The notes under the pieces were generated by a model. The model did not search any database. It saw only the letters and a program-made list of their open reading frames with translations, and was not told where the DNA came from. A program made the translations under genes and the position numbers. A stretch of 47,636 nucleotides of DNA from an uncultured Luteimonas sp. (lineage in GTDB: Bacteria; Pseudomonadota; Gammaproteobacteria; Xanthomonadales; Xanthomonadaceae): contig CAKTDC010000024.1 in NCBI GenBank assembly GCA_934541015.1, forward strand, positions 1 through 47,636, given 5' to 3'. This document shows, one piece after another, positions 1 to 9,918 of the stretch (its first letter is position 1; the number at the start of each line of letters is the position of its first letter).

Positions 1-1
1 C

Positions 2-1339
2 GCCCAGGCGCCGCCTGCACCGCCGCCTGCACCGGCACCGGCGGCACCCGCACCCGCACCCGCACCCGCACCCGCACCCGCACCGGCACCGGCGGCGCCC
101 GCGCCTGCGCCTGCGCCGGTTGCGCCGCCGCAGGAAGCAGCCGAGGCGCCGGCAGACACGCATCTGCCGCCGGTCCGCGCGGGCCAGACGCTGGGGGAGA
201 TCGCCGCGCCGCTGGCAGAACGCAGCGGCCGCACCCTCCAGCAGACGATGCTCGCCCTGGTGCGGGCCAATCCGGATGCGTTCATCGGCGGCAACGTCAA
301 TCTGGTCCGGCAGGGCGCGGTATTGCGCAATCCGAGCGCGTCGGAGCTGGACCTGCTCGAATCGGCCGAGGCGGCGCTGCTGGTGCGCGAACACGTGGCG
401 CGCTGGCGCGAACTGCGCCGGCCAGCGCCGCAGCCGGTCGAAGCGGTCGCCGACGCCGCACCGGCGCCGGCGCCCGCGGCGGAACCCGAAGCGGCCGCCG
501 CGCCGCGCGTGGCCGACGCCCGGCTGGCGATCGTGCCGCCCTCCGCGCAGGGCGGCGAGCAGGCTGGAAACAGGTCCGGCGCCGTCGCCGGCGGTGGGGG
601 AGACATGCTGTATCAACAGGAACTGACCCAGGCCCGGGAGACCATCGCCGCGCGCGACGCGGAGGTCCAGGAACTCAGGGCCCAGGTGGCCGAGCTCGAA
701 CAGCTGCAGCAGCAACAGCAGCAGCTGATCTCGCTCAAGGACAGCGAACTGGCCGCGGCGCAGCAGCGGCTGGAGCAGGTGGGCACCGCGGCACCGGCGG
801 CGACCGCCGCGCCGGCGCAGGAGCGGCCGGACCTGCTGGCCTCGCCCTGGCTGTGGGCCGGGCTGGTGGTGGTGCTGCTGGCGCTGCTGCTGTGGGCGGT
901 GCTGTCGGGCCGCAACCGGCGCAGCCAGCGTGAATCCCGCCGTTTCCTGCGTGACGATCCGGCGCCCGTGCCGCCCGTGCCGGCCGCCGGGCAGGAGCCG
1001 CCGCCCGCCGATCCGATGCCTGCCGACCCGACGCCCGCAGCGGAATCCGCGGAGCCACCCGCGCCCGAGCCGGCGCCGGCTCCGGGCGCCGCCGCCGGAT
1101 GGAGCCGGGCTGCGGGTGCGCCGTTCTGGCACGCCTCCGGCAGCGAGGGCGCGGCCCTGGCGGAGAAAATCGCTCCCGCGAACCCGGCGCCGGCCGGCCA
1201 GGAGCGCCTTGAGCTCGCCCGCGCCTATCTCGACCTGGGTGACCGCGACACCGCCCGCACCCTGCTGCGCGAAGCGCTCGACAGCGACGACCGGGACGTC
1301 CGCGACGAGGCCGGGCGCCTGCTGCGCGACCTGCCCTGA
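2..1339 (+). CDS. fimV: FimV-like pilus/polar hub protein, 3' part (5' end outside window)
   Basis: Partial gene, open from the first bases of the window; 445 residues are visible. FimV proteins are inner-membrane, peptidoglycan-associated organisers of the cell pole and of type IV pilus and type II secretion function. In order the fragment shows: an Ala-Pro dipeptide tract; a LysM-like stretch ([11 protein letters not shown] to about nt 345); an acidic Ala/Pro linker; a Gln-rich coiled coil (about nt 610-780); one membrane helix (about nt 845-910, starting [10 protein letters not shown]); a second Pro/Ala linker; and a C-terminal FimV-type helical motif ([20 protein letters not shown], nt 1210-1269) ending in RDLP. 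That C-terminal motif and the fimV-truA-trpF order are the main grounds for the call. It stops 11 bases before truA and is probably co-transcribed with it. The N-terminal secretion signal lies outside the window. Confidence 0.9.
   Translation, partial: AQAPPAPPPAPAPAAPAPAPAPAPAPAPAPAAPAPAPAPVAPPQEAAEAPADTHLPPVRAGQTLGEIAAPLAERSGRTLQQTMLALVRANPDAFIGGNVNLVRQGAVLRNPSASELDLLESAEAALLVREHVARWRELRRPAPQPVEAVADAAPAPAPAAEPEAAAAPRVADARLAIVPPSAQGGEQAGNRSGAVAGGGGDMLYQQELTQARETIAARDAEVQELRAQVAELEQLQQQQQQLISLKDSELAAAQQRLEQVGTAAPAATAAPAQERPDLLASPWLWAGLVVVLLALLLWAVLSGRNRRSQRESRRFLRDDPAPVPPVPAAGQEPPPADPMPADPTPAAESAEPPAPEPAPAPGAAAGWSRAAGAPFWHASGSEGAALAEKIAPANPAPAGQERLELARAYLDLGDRDTARTLLREALDSDDRDVRDEAGRLLRDLP
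44..85 (+). repeat. In-frame GCACCC hexanucleotide microsatellite in fimV
   Basis: Six perfect tandem copies of GCACCC (44-79) followed by GCACCG. Each unit encodes Ala-Pro, so gain or loss of copies lengthens or shortens the linker without a frameshift. Confidence 0.85.
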
Positions 1340-1350
1340 GCCTTGCCGCG

Positions 1351-2148
1351 GTGCCCCGCTACGCGATCGGCGTCGAGTACGACGGCGGCGGTTTCCGCGG
1401 CTGGCAGCGGCTGACGCCGCCGGGCACGCCCGATGCCGGGACGGTGCAGGGGGTGCTGGAATCGGCGCTGTCGTCGGTTGCAGACGCCCCGGTGCTGACC
1501 GTCTGCGCCGGCCGCACCGACGCCGGCGTGCACGGCCAGTGCCAGGTCGCGCACTTCGACAGCGACGCCGCGCGCGACCCGCGCGCATGGACCCTGGGCA
1601 CGACGACGCGGCTGCCGCCGGAGGTCAGCGTCCTCTGGTGCAGGCCGGTGGCGGAGGACTTCAGCGCCCGCTTCAGCGCGGTCGCCCGGCGCTACCGCTA
1701 CCGCATCCTCAACCGCCAGGTGCGCCCGGCGCTGGCGCGGCAGTGGCTGTCGTGGCACTGGCGGCCGCTCGACGCCGGCGCCATGCACCACGCCGCGCAG
1801 GCGCTGGTGGGCGAACACGACTTCGGCGCCTTCCGCTCGGCCGAGTGCGAGGCGACGCACGCGCGCCGCGACCTGCAGCGCATCGACGTCTCGCGCGACG
1901 GCGACGTGGTCACCGTCGAGATCCGGGCCAACGCCTTCCTGCACCACATGGTGCGCAACATCGTCGGCTCCCTGCTCGAGATCGGCGCCGGCGCGCGCCC
2001 CGGGGCGTGGCTGGCCGAAGTGCTGGCGTCCCGCGACCGCACCCGCGCCGGACCGACCGCTCCGGCGACCGGCCTGGTCTTCATCGGGCCCCTGTACCCT
2101 GCGGCCTGCGGCCTCCCCGACGGGGTCACCTTGCCCCACAGCCGATGA
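1351..2148 (+). CDS. truA: tRNA pseudouridine(38-40) synthase TruA
   Basis: 265 residues, starting at GTG 1351 ([19 protein letters not shown]), the usual TruA N-terminus. TruA isomerises uridines 38, 39 and 40 in the anticodon arm of many tRNAs. The catalytic aspartate is D57 in the [10 protein letters not shown] signature. Further family motifs are the RYRYRI strand and the FRSAEC and [11 protein letters not shown] motifs in the second half. Length is normal. It lies 11 bases after fimV, the order seen in Pseudomonas and Xanthomonas relatives, and is followed 125 bases later by trpF. No obvious promoter sits between fimV and truA, so it probably depends on upstream transcription. No good alternative ATG exists in this frame near the conserved N-terminus, which supports the GTG start. 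Confidence 0.97.
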   Translation: MPRYAIGVEYDGGGFRGWQRLTPPGTPDAGTVQGVLESALSSVADAPVLTVCAGRTDAGVHGQCQVAHFDSDAARDPRAWTLGTTTRLPPEVSVLWCRPVAEDFSARFSAVARRYRYRILNRQVRPALARQWLSWHWRPLDAGAMHHAAQALVGEHDFGAFRSAECEATHARRDLQRIDVSRDGDVVTVEIRANAFLHHMVRNIVGSLLEIGAGARPGAWLAEVLASRDRTRAGPTAPATGLVFIGPLYPAACGLPDGVTLPHSR

Positions 2149-2273
2149 GGCCGGCAGCGACCCGGCCGCGCCAGCGCTGCGGCGGCACGTCATGGCGGTG
2201 ACATTCCGCCCATCATCCGCGCTACTGTCCGCCTCGAAATCCCGCTGTCCCGATCCCGAATCCCGGCTCTCCC

Positions 2274-2930
2274 ATGTCCTCCGCCCTGTTCCGCACCCGC
2301 ATCAAGTTCTGCGGCATGACCCGCCCCGGCGACGTGCGCATGGCCGGCGAACTGGGGGTGGACGCGGTGGGCTTCGTGTTCGCCGCGCGCAGCCGCAGGC
2401 GGGTCGCGGCGGAGCAGGCTGCGGCGATGCGCGACGCGCTGGCGCCGCTGGTCGACGCGGTGGCGCTGTTCATGGACAACGGCATCGACGAGGTGCGCAG
2501 GGTGGTGGCGATGGTGCGTCCCTCGCTGCTGCAGTTCCACGGCGGCGAGGACGAGATGTTCTGCCGGTCCTTCGGGCTGCCGTACATGAAGGCGGTGGCG
2601 ATGGGCGGTGCTGCGCCGCTGGATCCGCTGGCCCTGCATGCGCGCTATCCCACCGCGGTCGGCTTCCTGCTCGACGCCCACGCGCCCGGCGAGGCGGGCG
2701 GCACCGGCAGGACCTTCGACTGGAGCCGGGTCCCGGCGCGGATGACCAAGCCCTGCCTGCTCGCCGGCGGGCTGACCCCGGACAACGTGTTCGAGGCGGT
2801 GTGCGCCACCCGCCCGTGGGGCGTGGACGTGTCGGGTGGAATCGAGGCCGGACCCGGCCGCCCCGGGATCAAGGACGGTGCGCGCATGCGCCGCTTCGTC
2901 GAGGAAGTGCGGCGCGCGGACTGCGACTGA
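2274..2930 (+). CDS. trpF: Phosphoribosylanthranilate isomerase
   Basis: 218 residues. TrpF converts N-(5'-phosphoribosyl)anthranilate to the carboxyphenylamino-deoxyribulose phosphate in tryptophan synthesis (Amadori rearrangement). The (beta/alpha)8-barrel signatures are present: the catalytic cysteine C13 in IKFCGMTR, the FVFAARSRR segment, LLDAH, LAGGL, and the catalytic aspartate D185 in GVDVSGGIE. The start is ATG 2274; the ORF extends further upstream in another frame only. The 125 bases before it hold a GGGATTC-like inverted motif (CCCGATCCCGAATCCCGG, 2252-2269). Tryptophan genes are split here: trpF is separated from trpB by a LysR gene on the other strand. The remaining trp genes are outside the window. 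Confidence 0.97.
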   Translation: MSSALFRTRIKFCGMTRPGDVRMAGELGVDAVGFVFAARSRRRVAAEQAAAMRDALAPLVDAVALFMDNGIDEVRRVVAMVRPSLLQFHGGEDEMFCRSFGLPYMKAVAMGGAAPLDPLALHARYPTAVGFLLDAHAPGEAGGTGRTFDWSRVPARMTKPCLLAGGLTPDNVFEAVCATRPWGVDVSGGIEAGPGRPGIKDGARMRRFVEEVRRADCD

Positions 2931-2959
2931 GTGCGTTGCGCCCGGACGCGCATTGCCCT

Positions 2960-3040
2960 GTCATCCCCGCGAAGGCGGGGCCCGGCGTCTTTCAAGTCAC
3001 GGGAAGCAAAAGACTCCGGATCTCCGCTTTGCGGGGACGA
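2960..3040. repeat. MITE-like imperfect inverted repeat of the GTCATCCCCGCGAA family
   Basis: Left arm 2960-2992 (begins GTCATCCCCGCGAAGGCGGG) and right arm 3008-3040 (ends CCGCTTTGCGGGGACGA) are imperfect reverse complements separated by about 15 bases. The element lies between the convergent trpF and lysR genes, so its hairpin could serve as a terminator on either side. Related palindromes occur at 33898 and 34317. Confidence 0.7.
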
Positions 3041-3069
3041 TCCTGTCGTGCAATGCCGGCAGCCGCTGC

Positions 3070-3963
3070 TCAGCCCTGGGTCGTGAGTTCCCGGCGCAGC
3101 CAGCCGGCCAGTCGCTCGAGCTGGGGGTCGGCTTCCGTGCGGGTGCACAGGCACCACTGCGCGCCGGTCTCGGTGAAGCCCCAGGGCGCGGCCAGCCGGC
3201 CGGCGGCGAGATCGCCGGCGACCAGCGGCTCGGGCGCGATGGCGATGCCGAGCCCGGCGACCGCCGCCTCCAGCAGGTAGTAGAGGTGTTCGAAGCCGGT
3301 GCCCAGGCGCAGCTGTCGGGCATCGAGATCCTGCCGCCCGGCCCACTGCGGCCACGCCTGCGGGCGCGACACGGTGTGCAGCAGGTCCTCGTGCAGCAAG
3401 GCGGCGGCCGGCTGCGCGGACAATCGCGCGAAGGCGGGGTGGCGGGGGTCGAGCACCGGCCCGATGCGCTCGGGCGCCAGCGCCTGCACCCGCCACTGTG
3501 CCGGCCATGGCGGTTCGCCGATCAGCAGGACCGCGTCGAGGCCGGGCAGGGCCGGGTCGAAGTCGCCCTCGTGCGCGGACAGGTGCAGCCGCAGCCCGGG
3601 CAGGTCGCGCTGCAGCCGGCCCAGCCGCGGGATCATCCAGCGCGCGAGCACGCTGCCGGGGCAGCCGATCACCCGCGTGCCCGGCTCCGTCCCCCGGCGC
3701 AGGCTGCGCACGGCCGCCTGGATCTGTTCGAACGCGGCCCCGGCGGCGTCGCGAAGCTCGCGGCCGGCCGCGGTCAGGCGCAGTCCGCGGCCCTCGCGGA
3801 CGAACAGCGCGACGCCCAGCGCGTCCTCCAGCAGTTTCACCTGCCGGCTTACCGCGCCGTGGGTCACGTGCAGCTCGGCCCCGGCCCGCCCCAGGCTGCC
3901 CAGCCTGGCCGCGGCCTCGAAGGCGCGCAGGGCGTTGAGCGGGGGCAGGGGAGGGGCGGTCAT
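3070..3963 (-). CDS. LysR-type transcriptional regulator divergent from trpBA (TrpI/GcvA-like)
   Basis: 297 residues. The N-terminal winged helix-turn-helix covers about residues 8-66 ([20 protein letters not shown], then [20 protein letters not shown]). A periplasmic-binding-like effector domain covers about residues 90-295. The start at 3963 is supported by the conserved [15 protein letters not shown]-terminus. Divergent transcription from trpBA is the arrangement of TrpI in Pseudomonas, an activator of trpBA that responds to indoleglycerol phosphate, so a TrpI-like role is a reasonable inference. The sequence is also close to the GcvA/AmpR subgroup, so orthology to TrpI is unproven. Its start codon is 13 bases from the inverted repeat at 3976-3991, so autoregulation is likely. 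Confidence 0.88.
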   Translation of the reverse strand: MTAPPLPPLNALRAFEAAARLGSLGRAGAELHVTHGAVSRQVKLLEDALGVALFVREGRGLRLTAAGRELRDAAGAAFEQIQAAVRSLRRGTEPGTRVIGCPGSVLARWMIPRLGRLQRDLPGLRLHLSAHEGDFDPALPGLDAVLLIGEPPWPAQWRVQALAPERIGPVLDPRHPAFARLSAQPAAALLHEDLLHTVSRPQAWPQWAGRQDLDARQLRLGTGFEHLYYLLEAAVAGLGIAIAPEPLVAGDLAAGRLAAPWGFTETGAQWCLCTRTEADPQLERLAGWLRRELTTQG

Positions 3964-3975
3964 CTGTGATTTTTC

Positions 3976-3991
3976 CTGACGTATCCGTCAG
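3976..3991. promoter_or_regulatory. Inverted repeat, candidate LysR operator
   Basis: CTGACG-TATC-CGTCAG, perfect 6-bp arms with a 4-bp spacer, in the 97-base space between the divergent lysR and trpB starts. It is adjacent to the regulator's own start codon and about 34 bases upstream of the trpB -10. LysR proteins typically bind dyads in such divergent regions; the assignment is inference. Confidence 0.55.
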
Positions 3992-4024
3992 ATGTTATCG
4001 ATTTTTAAGGGCCGATGTGTGCGA

Positions 4025-4030
4025 TATAGT
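4025..4030 (+). promoter_or_regulatory. Candidate -10 element of trpB
   Basis: TATAGT sits 30 bases before the preferred trpB start. No good -35 hexamer is found 16-18 bases upstream (the sequence there is TTTTTA-like), as expected for an activator-dependent promoter. Confidence 0.45.
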
Positions 4031-4060
4031 GAACACCCGCTTCCGCCGCCGATGTCTCCG

Positions 4061-5281
<1,221 letters not shown>

Positions 5282-5345
5282 CCGGGGCCATGCCTGCAAC
5301 CCCGGCCATGCCCGCGACCGGCCGTCGCCGCCACTCGATCCAACC

Positions 5346-5373
5346 GCATCGCGCCCGTGGGGCGCTCCTACAG
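5346..5373 (-). repeat. GTAG-type REP hairpin between trpB and trpA
   Basis: Read on the minus strand it begins GTAGGAGCGCCCCACGGGCG, a stem GCGCCC / GGGCGC (5351-5356 with 5360-5365) and 3-nt loop preceded by the GTAGGA head. This matches the GTAG-headed REP sequences known from Stenotrophomonas and Pseudomonas. It lies inside the trpBA transcript and could modulate trpA expression. Confidence 0.65.
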
Positions 5374-5384
5374 CCAGGTTCCGC

Positions 5385-6188
5385 ATGACCCGCTTCGACC
5401 GGAAATTCGCCGCACTCCGCGCCGCCAGCCGCAAGGCGCTGGTCCCCTTCATCACCGCCGGCGACCCCGCGCTGGAGGCGACGGTGCCGGTGATGCACGC
5501 GCTGGTCACCGCCGGCGCCGATGCGATCGAGCTGGGGGTGCCGTTCTCCGACCCGATGGCCGACGGCCCCACCATCCAGCGCAGCTCCGAGCGCGCGCTG
5601 GCGCGGGGCGCGGGCCTGGGCTGGGTGCTGGGCGCGGTCCGCGAATTCCGTCGCAGCGATCCGGACACGCCGGTGTCGCTGATGGGCTACCTCAACCCGA
5701 TCGAGGTCCGCGGCGCCGACCGCTTCGCGCGCGAGGCAGCCGAGGCCGGCGTCGACGGCGTCCTGCTGGTCGACCTGCCGCCGGAGGAGTCGCCCGGATT
5801 CCGCGAGGCCTTCGCCGCCCACGGCGTCGCCCTGATCCTGCTCGCCTCGCCGACCACCACCGACGCGCGCCTGCAGCTGCTGCTCGAGCATGCGCAGGGC
5901 TATCTGTACTACGTGAGCCTGGCCGGCGTGACCGGCGCCTCCGACCGCCTCGACGCCCGCGTCGCAGGCGAGCACCTGCGCCGGATCCGCGCCGCCAGCC
6001 CGGTGCCGGTGGTGGCGGGCTTCGGCATCCGCGACGCCGCCAGCGCCGCGGCGATGGCGGTCGACGCCGACGGCGTGGTGGTCGGCAGCGCCCTGGTGTC
6101 GGCGATGGCCGACGCCGCCGATCCGGCCGAGGCGGCCGCCCGCGCAGGCGCATTCCTGGCGCCGCTGCGCGCCGCGCTGGATGCGTGA
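5385..6188 (+). CDS. trpA: Tryptophan synthase alpha chain
   Basis: 267 residues from ATG 5385. The frame is open much further upstream inside trpB, but the conserved protein begins MTRFDRKFAALR. TrpA cleaves indole-3-glycerol phosphate to indole and glyceraldehyde 3-phosphate and passes indole to TrpB. The catalytic residues match standard numbering: E49 in AIELGVPFSDP and D60 in MADGP. GYLNPIE, the VDLPPEES loop, YYVSLAGVTGAS and the phosphate-binding GFGIRDA and GVVVGSALV segments are all intact. It is the second gene of trpBA, 103 bases after trpB. accD follows after 75 bases with its own weak promoter-like sequence. Confidence 0.97.
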   Translation: MTRFDRKFAALRAASRKALVPFITAGDPALEATVPVMHALVTAGADAIELGVPFSDPMADGPTIQRSSERALARGAGLGWVLGAVREFRRSDPDTPVSLMGYLNPIEVRGADRFAREAAEAGVDGVLLVDLPPEESPGFREAFAAHGVALILLASPTTTDARLQLLLEHAQGYLYYVSLAGVTGASDRLDARVAGEHLRRIRAASPVPVVAGFGIRDAASAAAMAVDADGVVVGSALVSAMADAADPAEAAARAGAFLAPLRAALDA

Positions 6189-6263
6189 CCGTACGGTGTT
6201 CACGGGCCGGCGGGGTAAACTCCGCGCCTGATCGCGGCCTGGCCGCAGCCGAACTGGAATCCG

Positions 6264-7166
6264 ATGTCCTGGCTGAAGAAGGTAATGCCCACGCGCATCC
6301 GCACCGAAACCGGTGCGACCCGCAAGCGCAGTGTGCCCGAGGGCCTGTGGGAGAAGTGCGACCGCTGCGGCGGCGTGCTGTACCGCACCGAGCTCGAGGA
6401 GAACCTGGAGGTCTGCCCCAAGTGCAGCTTCCACCGTCCGATCCGGGCGCGGGCGCGCCTGCGCGCCTTCCTCGATCCGGGTGAGCTGGCCGAGATCGGC
6501 GCGCAGCTGGGTCCGACCGACATCCTCAAGTTCAAGGACCAGAAGAAGTACAGCGACCGGATCAAGGCAGCGCAGCGCGCCACCGGCGAGCGCGACGCAC
6601 TGGTCGTGTTCGCGGGGCGCTTCTGGCAGCGTCCACTGGTGGCGGCCGCGTTCGACTTCGCCTACATGGGTGGATCGATGGGTTCGGTGGTCGGCGAGCG
6701 CTTCGCCCTGGGCGCCGAGCACGCCCTGGAAACCGGGTCTCCCTTCGTGTGCTTTTCCGCCAGCGGCGGTGCGCGCATGCAGGAAAGCCTGTTCTCGCTG
6801 ATGCAGATGGCCAAGACCTCGGCGGCGCTGGGGCGGCTGCGCGCGGCGGGGCTGCCCTACATCTCGGTGCTGACCCATCCGACCACCGGCGGCGTATCGG
6901 CCTCGTTCGCCATGCTCGGCGACATCAACATCGCCGAGCCCGAGGCCCTGATCGGCTTCGCCGGCCCGCGCGTGATCGAGCAGACCGTGCGCGAGACCCT
7001 GCCCGAAGGCTTCCAGCGTTCGGAGTTCCTGCTCGACCACGGTGCCATCGACCAGATCTGCGACCGCCGCGAGCTGCGCGGGCGCATCGGTCGCCTGCTG
7101 GCCATGCTGTGCTCGCAGCCGGCGCCGGTCGAAGAGGCCGCGGCCATCGCGAGGGCCGGCGCATGA
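6264..7166 (+). CDS. accD: Acetyl-CoA carboxylase carboxyltransferase subunit beta
   Basis: 300 residues. AccD pairs with AccA to move the carboxyl group from carboxybiotin to acetyl-CoA, making malonyl-CoA for fatty-acid synthesis. The N-terminal zinc ribbon has C32, C35, C51 and C54. The crotonase-fold core carries [10 protein letters not shown], the [10 protein letters not shown] oxyanion region, [14 protein letters not shown] and [11 protein letters not shown]. Length is normal. trpBA-accD order is common in gamma- and betaproteobacteria. The stop codon overlaps the glmM start (ATGA, 7163-7166), indicating translational coupling and linking fatty-acid and cell-wall precursor supply. Confidence 0.97.
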   Translation: MSWLKKVMPTRIRTETGATRKRSVPEGLWEKCDRCGGVLYRTELEENLEVCPKCSFHRPIRARARLRAFLDPGELAEIGAQLGPTDILKFKDQKKYSDRIKAAQRATGERDALVVFAGRFWQRPLVAAAFDFAYMGGSMGSVVGERFALGAEHALETGSPFVCFSASGGARMQESLFSLMQMAKTSAALGRLRAAGLPYISVLTHPTTGGVSASFAMLGDINIAEPEALIGFAGPRVIEQTVRETLPEGFQRSEFLLDHGAIDQICDRRELRGRIGRLLAMLCSQPAPVEEAAAIARAGA

Positions 7167-8542
7167 GCCGCAGGTATTTCGGCACCGACGGCATCCGCGG
7201 GCGGGTCGGCGAGGGTGCGATCTCGGCCGATTTCGTGCTGCGCCTGGGCAATGCCTACGGCCATGCGCTGCGCGCGGCGGTCGACGCCGGCGAGGAGTGG
7301 CGGCGGCCGTTCGTGATCATCGGCAAGGACACGCGCATCTCCAACTACATGTTCGAAGCGGCGCTGGAGGCCGGCCTGGTCGCCGCCGGCGTCGACGTGC
7401 AGCTGATGGGGCCGATGCCCACCCCGGCGGTCGCCCACCTGACCCGCTCGCTGCGCGCCGACGGCGGCATCGTCATCTCCGCCTCGCACAATCCGCACCA
7501 CGACAACGGCATCAAGTTCTTCTCGGCGCAGGGCGAGAAGCTCGACGACGCCACCGAGCTGGCGATCGAGGCCTCGCTGGATCGGCCGTTCTCGACCGTG
7601 CCGTCCGAGCGCCTGGGCAAGGCGGTGCGCACGCGCGACGCGATCGGCCGCTATGTCGAGGCCTGCAAGAACTCGGTGCCGCGCGATTTCGACCTTGGCG
7701 GCATGCGCATCGTGGTCGACTGCGCCAACGGCGCCACCTACCAGGTCGGGCCCCTGGTGCTGCGCGAACTGGGCGCCCAGGTCGATGCGATCGGGGTCGA
7801 GCCCGACGGCACCAACATCAACGCCGGCGTCGGCTCGATGCATCCTGAAAAGCTGGTCGCGCGCGTACTGGAGACGGGCGCGGAGCTCGGCATCGCCTTC
7901 GACGGCGACGGCGACCGCCTGATCTTCGTCGACGGCGAGGGCCGGGTGCGCGACGGCGACGACCTGCTCTACCTGCTGGCCACCGACTGGCAGGCGTCCG
8001 GCCGCCTGCAGGGCCCGGTGGTCGGCACCCTGATGACCAACTACGGGCTCGAGCGCGCGCTGGGCGAGGCCGGCATCGACTTCCTCCGCACCCGCGTCGG
8101 CGACCGCTACGTCCACCAGGCCCTGCTCGAGCGCGGCGGCGTGCTCGGCGGCGAGGCCTCCGGCCATCTGCTGTGCCTGGACCGCACCACCACCGGCGAC
8201 GGCATCATCAGTGCGCTGCAGGTGCTCGAAGTCCTGCGCCGCCGCGCGATTGCGCTGGCCGATGCCCTGCGCGCCCTGGGCAAGGTGCCGCAGAAGACCG
8301 TCAACGTGCGCTGCGCGAACGGCGTCAGGCCGATCGATGCCCCGGCCGTGCAGGCGGGGCTTGCCGCCGCACAGCGCGCGGTCGAAGGCCGCGGTCGCGC
8401 CTTCCTGCGTCCCTCGGGCACCGAGCCGGTGGTCCGGGTGACGGTCGAAGCCGACGACGAGGCGCTGGTCCAGGCGACGCTGGAGCAACTGGCCGGATTG
8501 GTGCGGGCGGCCAGCGGCGGCGAGCCGGCATCGGCCGGCTGA
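7163..8542 (+). CDS. glmM: Phosphoglucosamine mutase
   Basis: 459 residues from ATG 7163, overlapping the accD stop by four bases; the frame is open upstream within accD but the family starts at [16 protein letters not shown]. GlmM interconverts glucosamine 6-phosphate and glucosamine 1-phosphate on the way to UDP-GlcNAc for peptidoglycan and lipopolysaccharide. The phosphorylated serine is S108 in [12 protein letters not shown]. The magnesium site is the FDGDGDR motif, the sugar-specificity loop is GEASGH, and the phosphate-binding loop near the C-terminus is [14 protein letters not shown]. The GTDGIRG start favours GlmM over phosphomannomutase. It is slightly longer than E. coli GlmM (445). 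Confidence 0.95.
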   Translation: MSRRYFGTDGIRGRVGEGAISADFVLRLGNAYGHALRAAVDAGEEWRRPFVIIGKDTRISNYMFEAALEAGLVAAGVDVQLMGPMPTPAVAHLTRSLRADGGIVISASHNPHHDNGIKFFSAQGEKLDDATELAIEASLDRPFSTVPSERLGKAVRTRDAIGRYVEACKNSVPRDFDLGGMRIVVDCANGATYQVGPLVLRELGAQVDAIGVEPDGTNINAGVGSMHPEKLVARVLETGAELGIAFDGDGDRLIFVDGEGRVRDGDDLLYLLATDWQASGRLQGPVVGTLMTNYGLERALGEAGIDFLRTRVGDRYVHQALLERGGVLGGEASGHLLCLDRTTTGDGIISALQVLEVLRRRAIALADALRALGKVPQKTVNVRCANGVRPIDAPAVQAGLAAAQRAVEGRGRAFLRPSGTEPVVRVTVEADDEALVQATLEQLAGLVRAASGGEPASAG

Positions 8543-8569
8543 GCCGGCGCCTCCCCGAACCGGGCCCCG

Positions 8570-8706
8570 CAGGAGCGACGCGGCGTCGGGCGTGACCGCG
8601 GATGTCGTGGCGGCCGGGAAACCGGCCGCGACCGTGGGCCGCCAGGGCTACGGGATGTGCCGCGGTCGGCCGGAGGGCCGCGTTGCGGACGACGACGCTC
8701 CGGTGC
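8570..8706. repeat. REP/BIME-like repeat cluster downstream of glmM
   Basis: Starts with GCAGGAGCGACGCGGCGTCG and ends with an inverted CGACGCTCCG head. In between is a perfect hairpin GCGGCCGG-GAAA-CCGGCCGC (8610-8629) with a GNRA loop. The paired inverted heads resemble a degenerate REP doublet. It fills most of the 255-base gap before the oxygenase gene. Confidence 0.5.
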
Positions 8707-8751
8707 GCAAGCGCGCCCGAGACCTTCCGGCCCGGCAGCCCCCGCCTTGGC

Positions 8752-8757
8752 TAGAAT
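8752..8757 (+). promoter_or_regulatory. Candidate -10 of the 2OG oxygenase gene
   Basis: TAGAAT lies 40 bases before the start codon; the -35 is not recognisable. This form (TAGAAT or TACAAT shortly before a gene) recurs in the window upstream of infB, truB, rpsO and the NUDIX gene. Confidence 0.35.
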
Positions 8758-8797
8758 GGCCCGGTCCCAGCACCCGCCAGTCTTCCGGAACCCTTCC

Positions 8798-9751
8798 ATG
8801 TCCTCCCGAATTCCCACCCTCGACATCCGCCGCTTCACCGAGCCGGCCGACCGCAGCGACCGCGACGCCTTCGTCGCCGAGCTTGGCGCGGCCTACCGCG
8901 AGTGGGGGTTCGCGGGCATCAGCGGCCACGGCATTCCGCAGTCGCGGATCGACGAGGCCTACGCCGCGTTCAAGGCCTTCTTCGCGCTGCCGGACGAGGT
9001 GAAGAAGCAGTACCACGTGCCCGGCGGCGGCGGCGCGCGCGGCTATACCCCGTTCGGCGTGGAAACCGCCAAGGGCGCCACGCACTTCGACCTCAAGGAG
9101 TTCTGGCACGTCGGCCGCGAGATTCCGGACGATTCGAAGTACCGCGACGTGATGCCGCCGAACCTGTGGCCGGCGGAAGTGCCCGGCTTCCGCGAGCACG
9201 GCTACGGTCTGTACCGGACGCTCGACCGCCTGGGGTCGCAGGTGCTGTCGGCGCTGGCGCTGCACATCGGCCTGCCGGAAGACTGGTTCGCCGACAAGAC
9301 CGACTTCGGCAACTCCATCCTGCGCCCGATCCACTACCCGCCGATCACCGCCGACGACATCCCCAACGTCCGCGCCGGCGCGCACGAGGACATCAACCTG
9401 ATCACCCTGCTGGTCGGGGCCAGCGCGGCCGGCCTGGAAGTGCTGTCGAAGAAGGGCGAGTGGGTGCCCTTCACCTCCGACGCCGACACCATCGTGGTCA
9501 ACATCGGCGACATGCTGCAGCGCCTGACCAACCACGTGTATCCCTCGACCACCCATCGCGTGGTCAACCCCAGGGGTGAGGAAGCGCGCAGGCCGCGCTA
9601 CTCGGTGCCGTTCTTCCTGCACCCCAACCCCGATTTCCTGATCGACGTGCTGCCCTCGACCGTCACCGCGGACAACCCGAGCCGCTACCCGGAGCCGATC
9701 ACCGCCCAGGGCTACCTCGAAGAGCGCCTGCGCGAGATCAAGCTCAAGTGA
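8798..9751 (+). CDS. 2-oxoglutarate/Fe(II)-dependent dioxygenase, isopenicillin N synthase family
   Basis: 317 residues from ATG 8798 (MSSRIPTLDIRRF); the longer frame begins in repeat sequence. The N-terminal non-haem dioxygenase domain (about residues 5-110, with WGFAGISGHGIP) is followed by the double-stranded beta-helix. The iron ligands are H196 and D198 (AHEDINL) and H253 (STTHRVVNP). The 2-oxoglutarate-binding pair is R267 and S269 (RYSVPFF). All ligands are intact, so an active enzyme is expected. Relatives include plant-type hydroxylases and bacterial isopenicillin N synthase-like proteins; the substrate cannot be read. It stands alone between glmM and a microsatellite, with no pathway partner nearby. 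Confidence 0.88.
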   Translation: MSSRIPTLDIRRFTEPADRSDRDAFVAELGAAYREWGFAGISGHGIPQSRIDEAYAAFKAFFALPDEVKKQYHVPGGGGARGYTPFGVETAKGATHFDLKEFWHVGREIPDDSKYRDVMPPNLWPAEVPGFREHGYGLYRTLDRLGSQVLSALALHIGLPEDWFADKTDFGNSILRPIHYPPITADDIPNVRAGAHEDINLITLLVGASAAGLEVLSKKGEWVPFTSDADTIVVNIGDMLQRLTNHVYPSTTHRVVNPRGEEARRPRYSVPFFLHPNPDFLIDVLPSTVTADNPSRYPEPITAQGYLEERLREIKLK

Positions 9752-9758
9752 CGTGATC

Positions 9759-9835
9759 GGGAATCGGGAATCGGGAATCGGGAATCGGGAATCGGGAATC
9801 GGGAATCGGGAATCGGGAATCGGGAATCGGGAATC
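9759..9835 (+). repeat. 11 perfect tandem copies of GGGAATC
   Basis: A 77-base microsatellite of heptamer GGGAATC, beginning 7 bases after the oxygenase stop codon. It starts with a partial ATC and decays into GGAAA. Shorter direct and inverted copies lie at 16196, 16300, 33405 and 33460. Because the unit is 7 bp, all reading frames through it stay open, giving spurious short ORFs. Confidence 0.97.
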
Positions 9836-9918
9836 GGAAAAGCGCCGACCGCATGCGGCCGGATCGGCTGCACGCATCACAAGCAAGACAGGGACGGCGC
9901 CGTCCCGAATCCCCGCGT

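Noticed and set aside
3992..4060. Longer trpB start at 3992
   Set aside because: It would overlap the operator and promoter; the added residues are not conserved-looking and [10 protein letters not shown] at 4061 matches the expected N-terminus.
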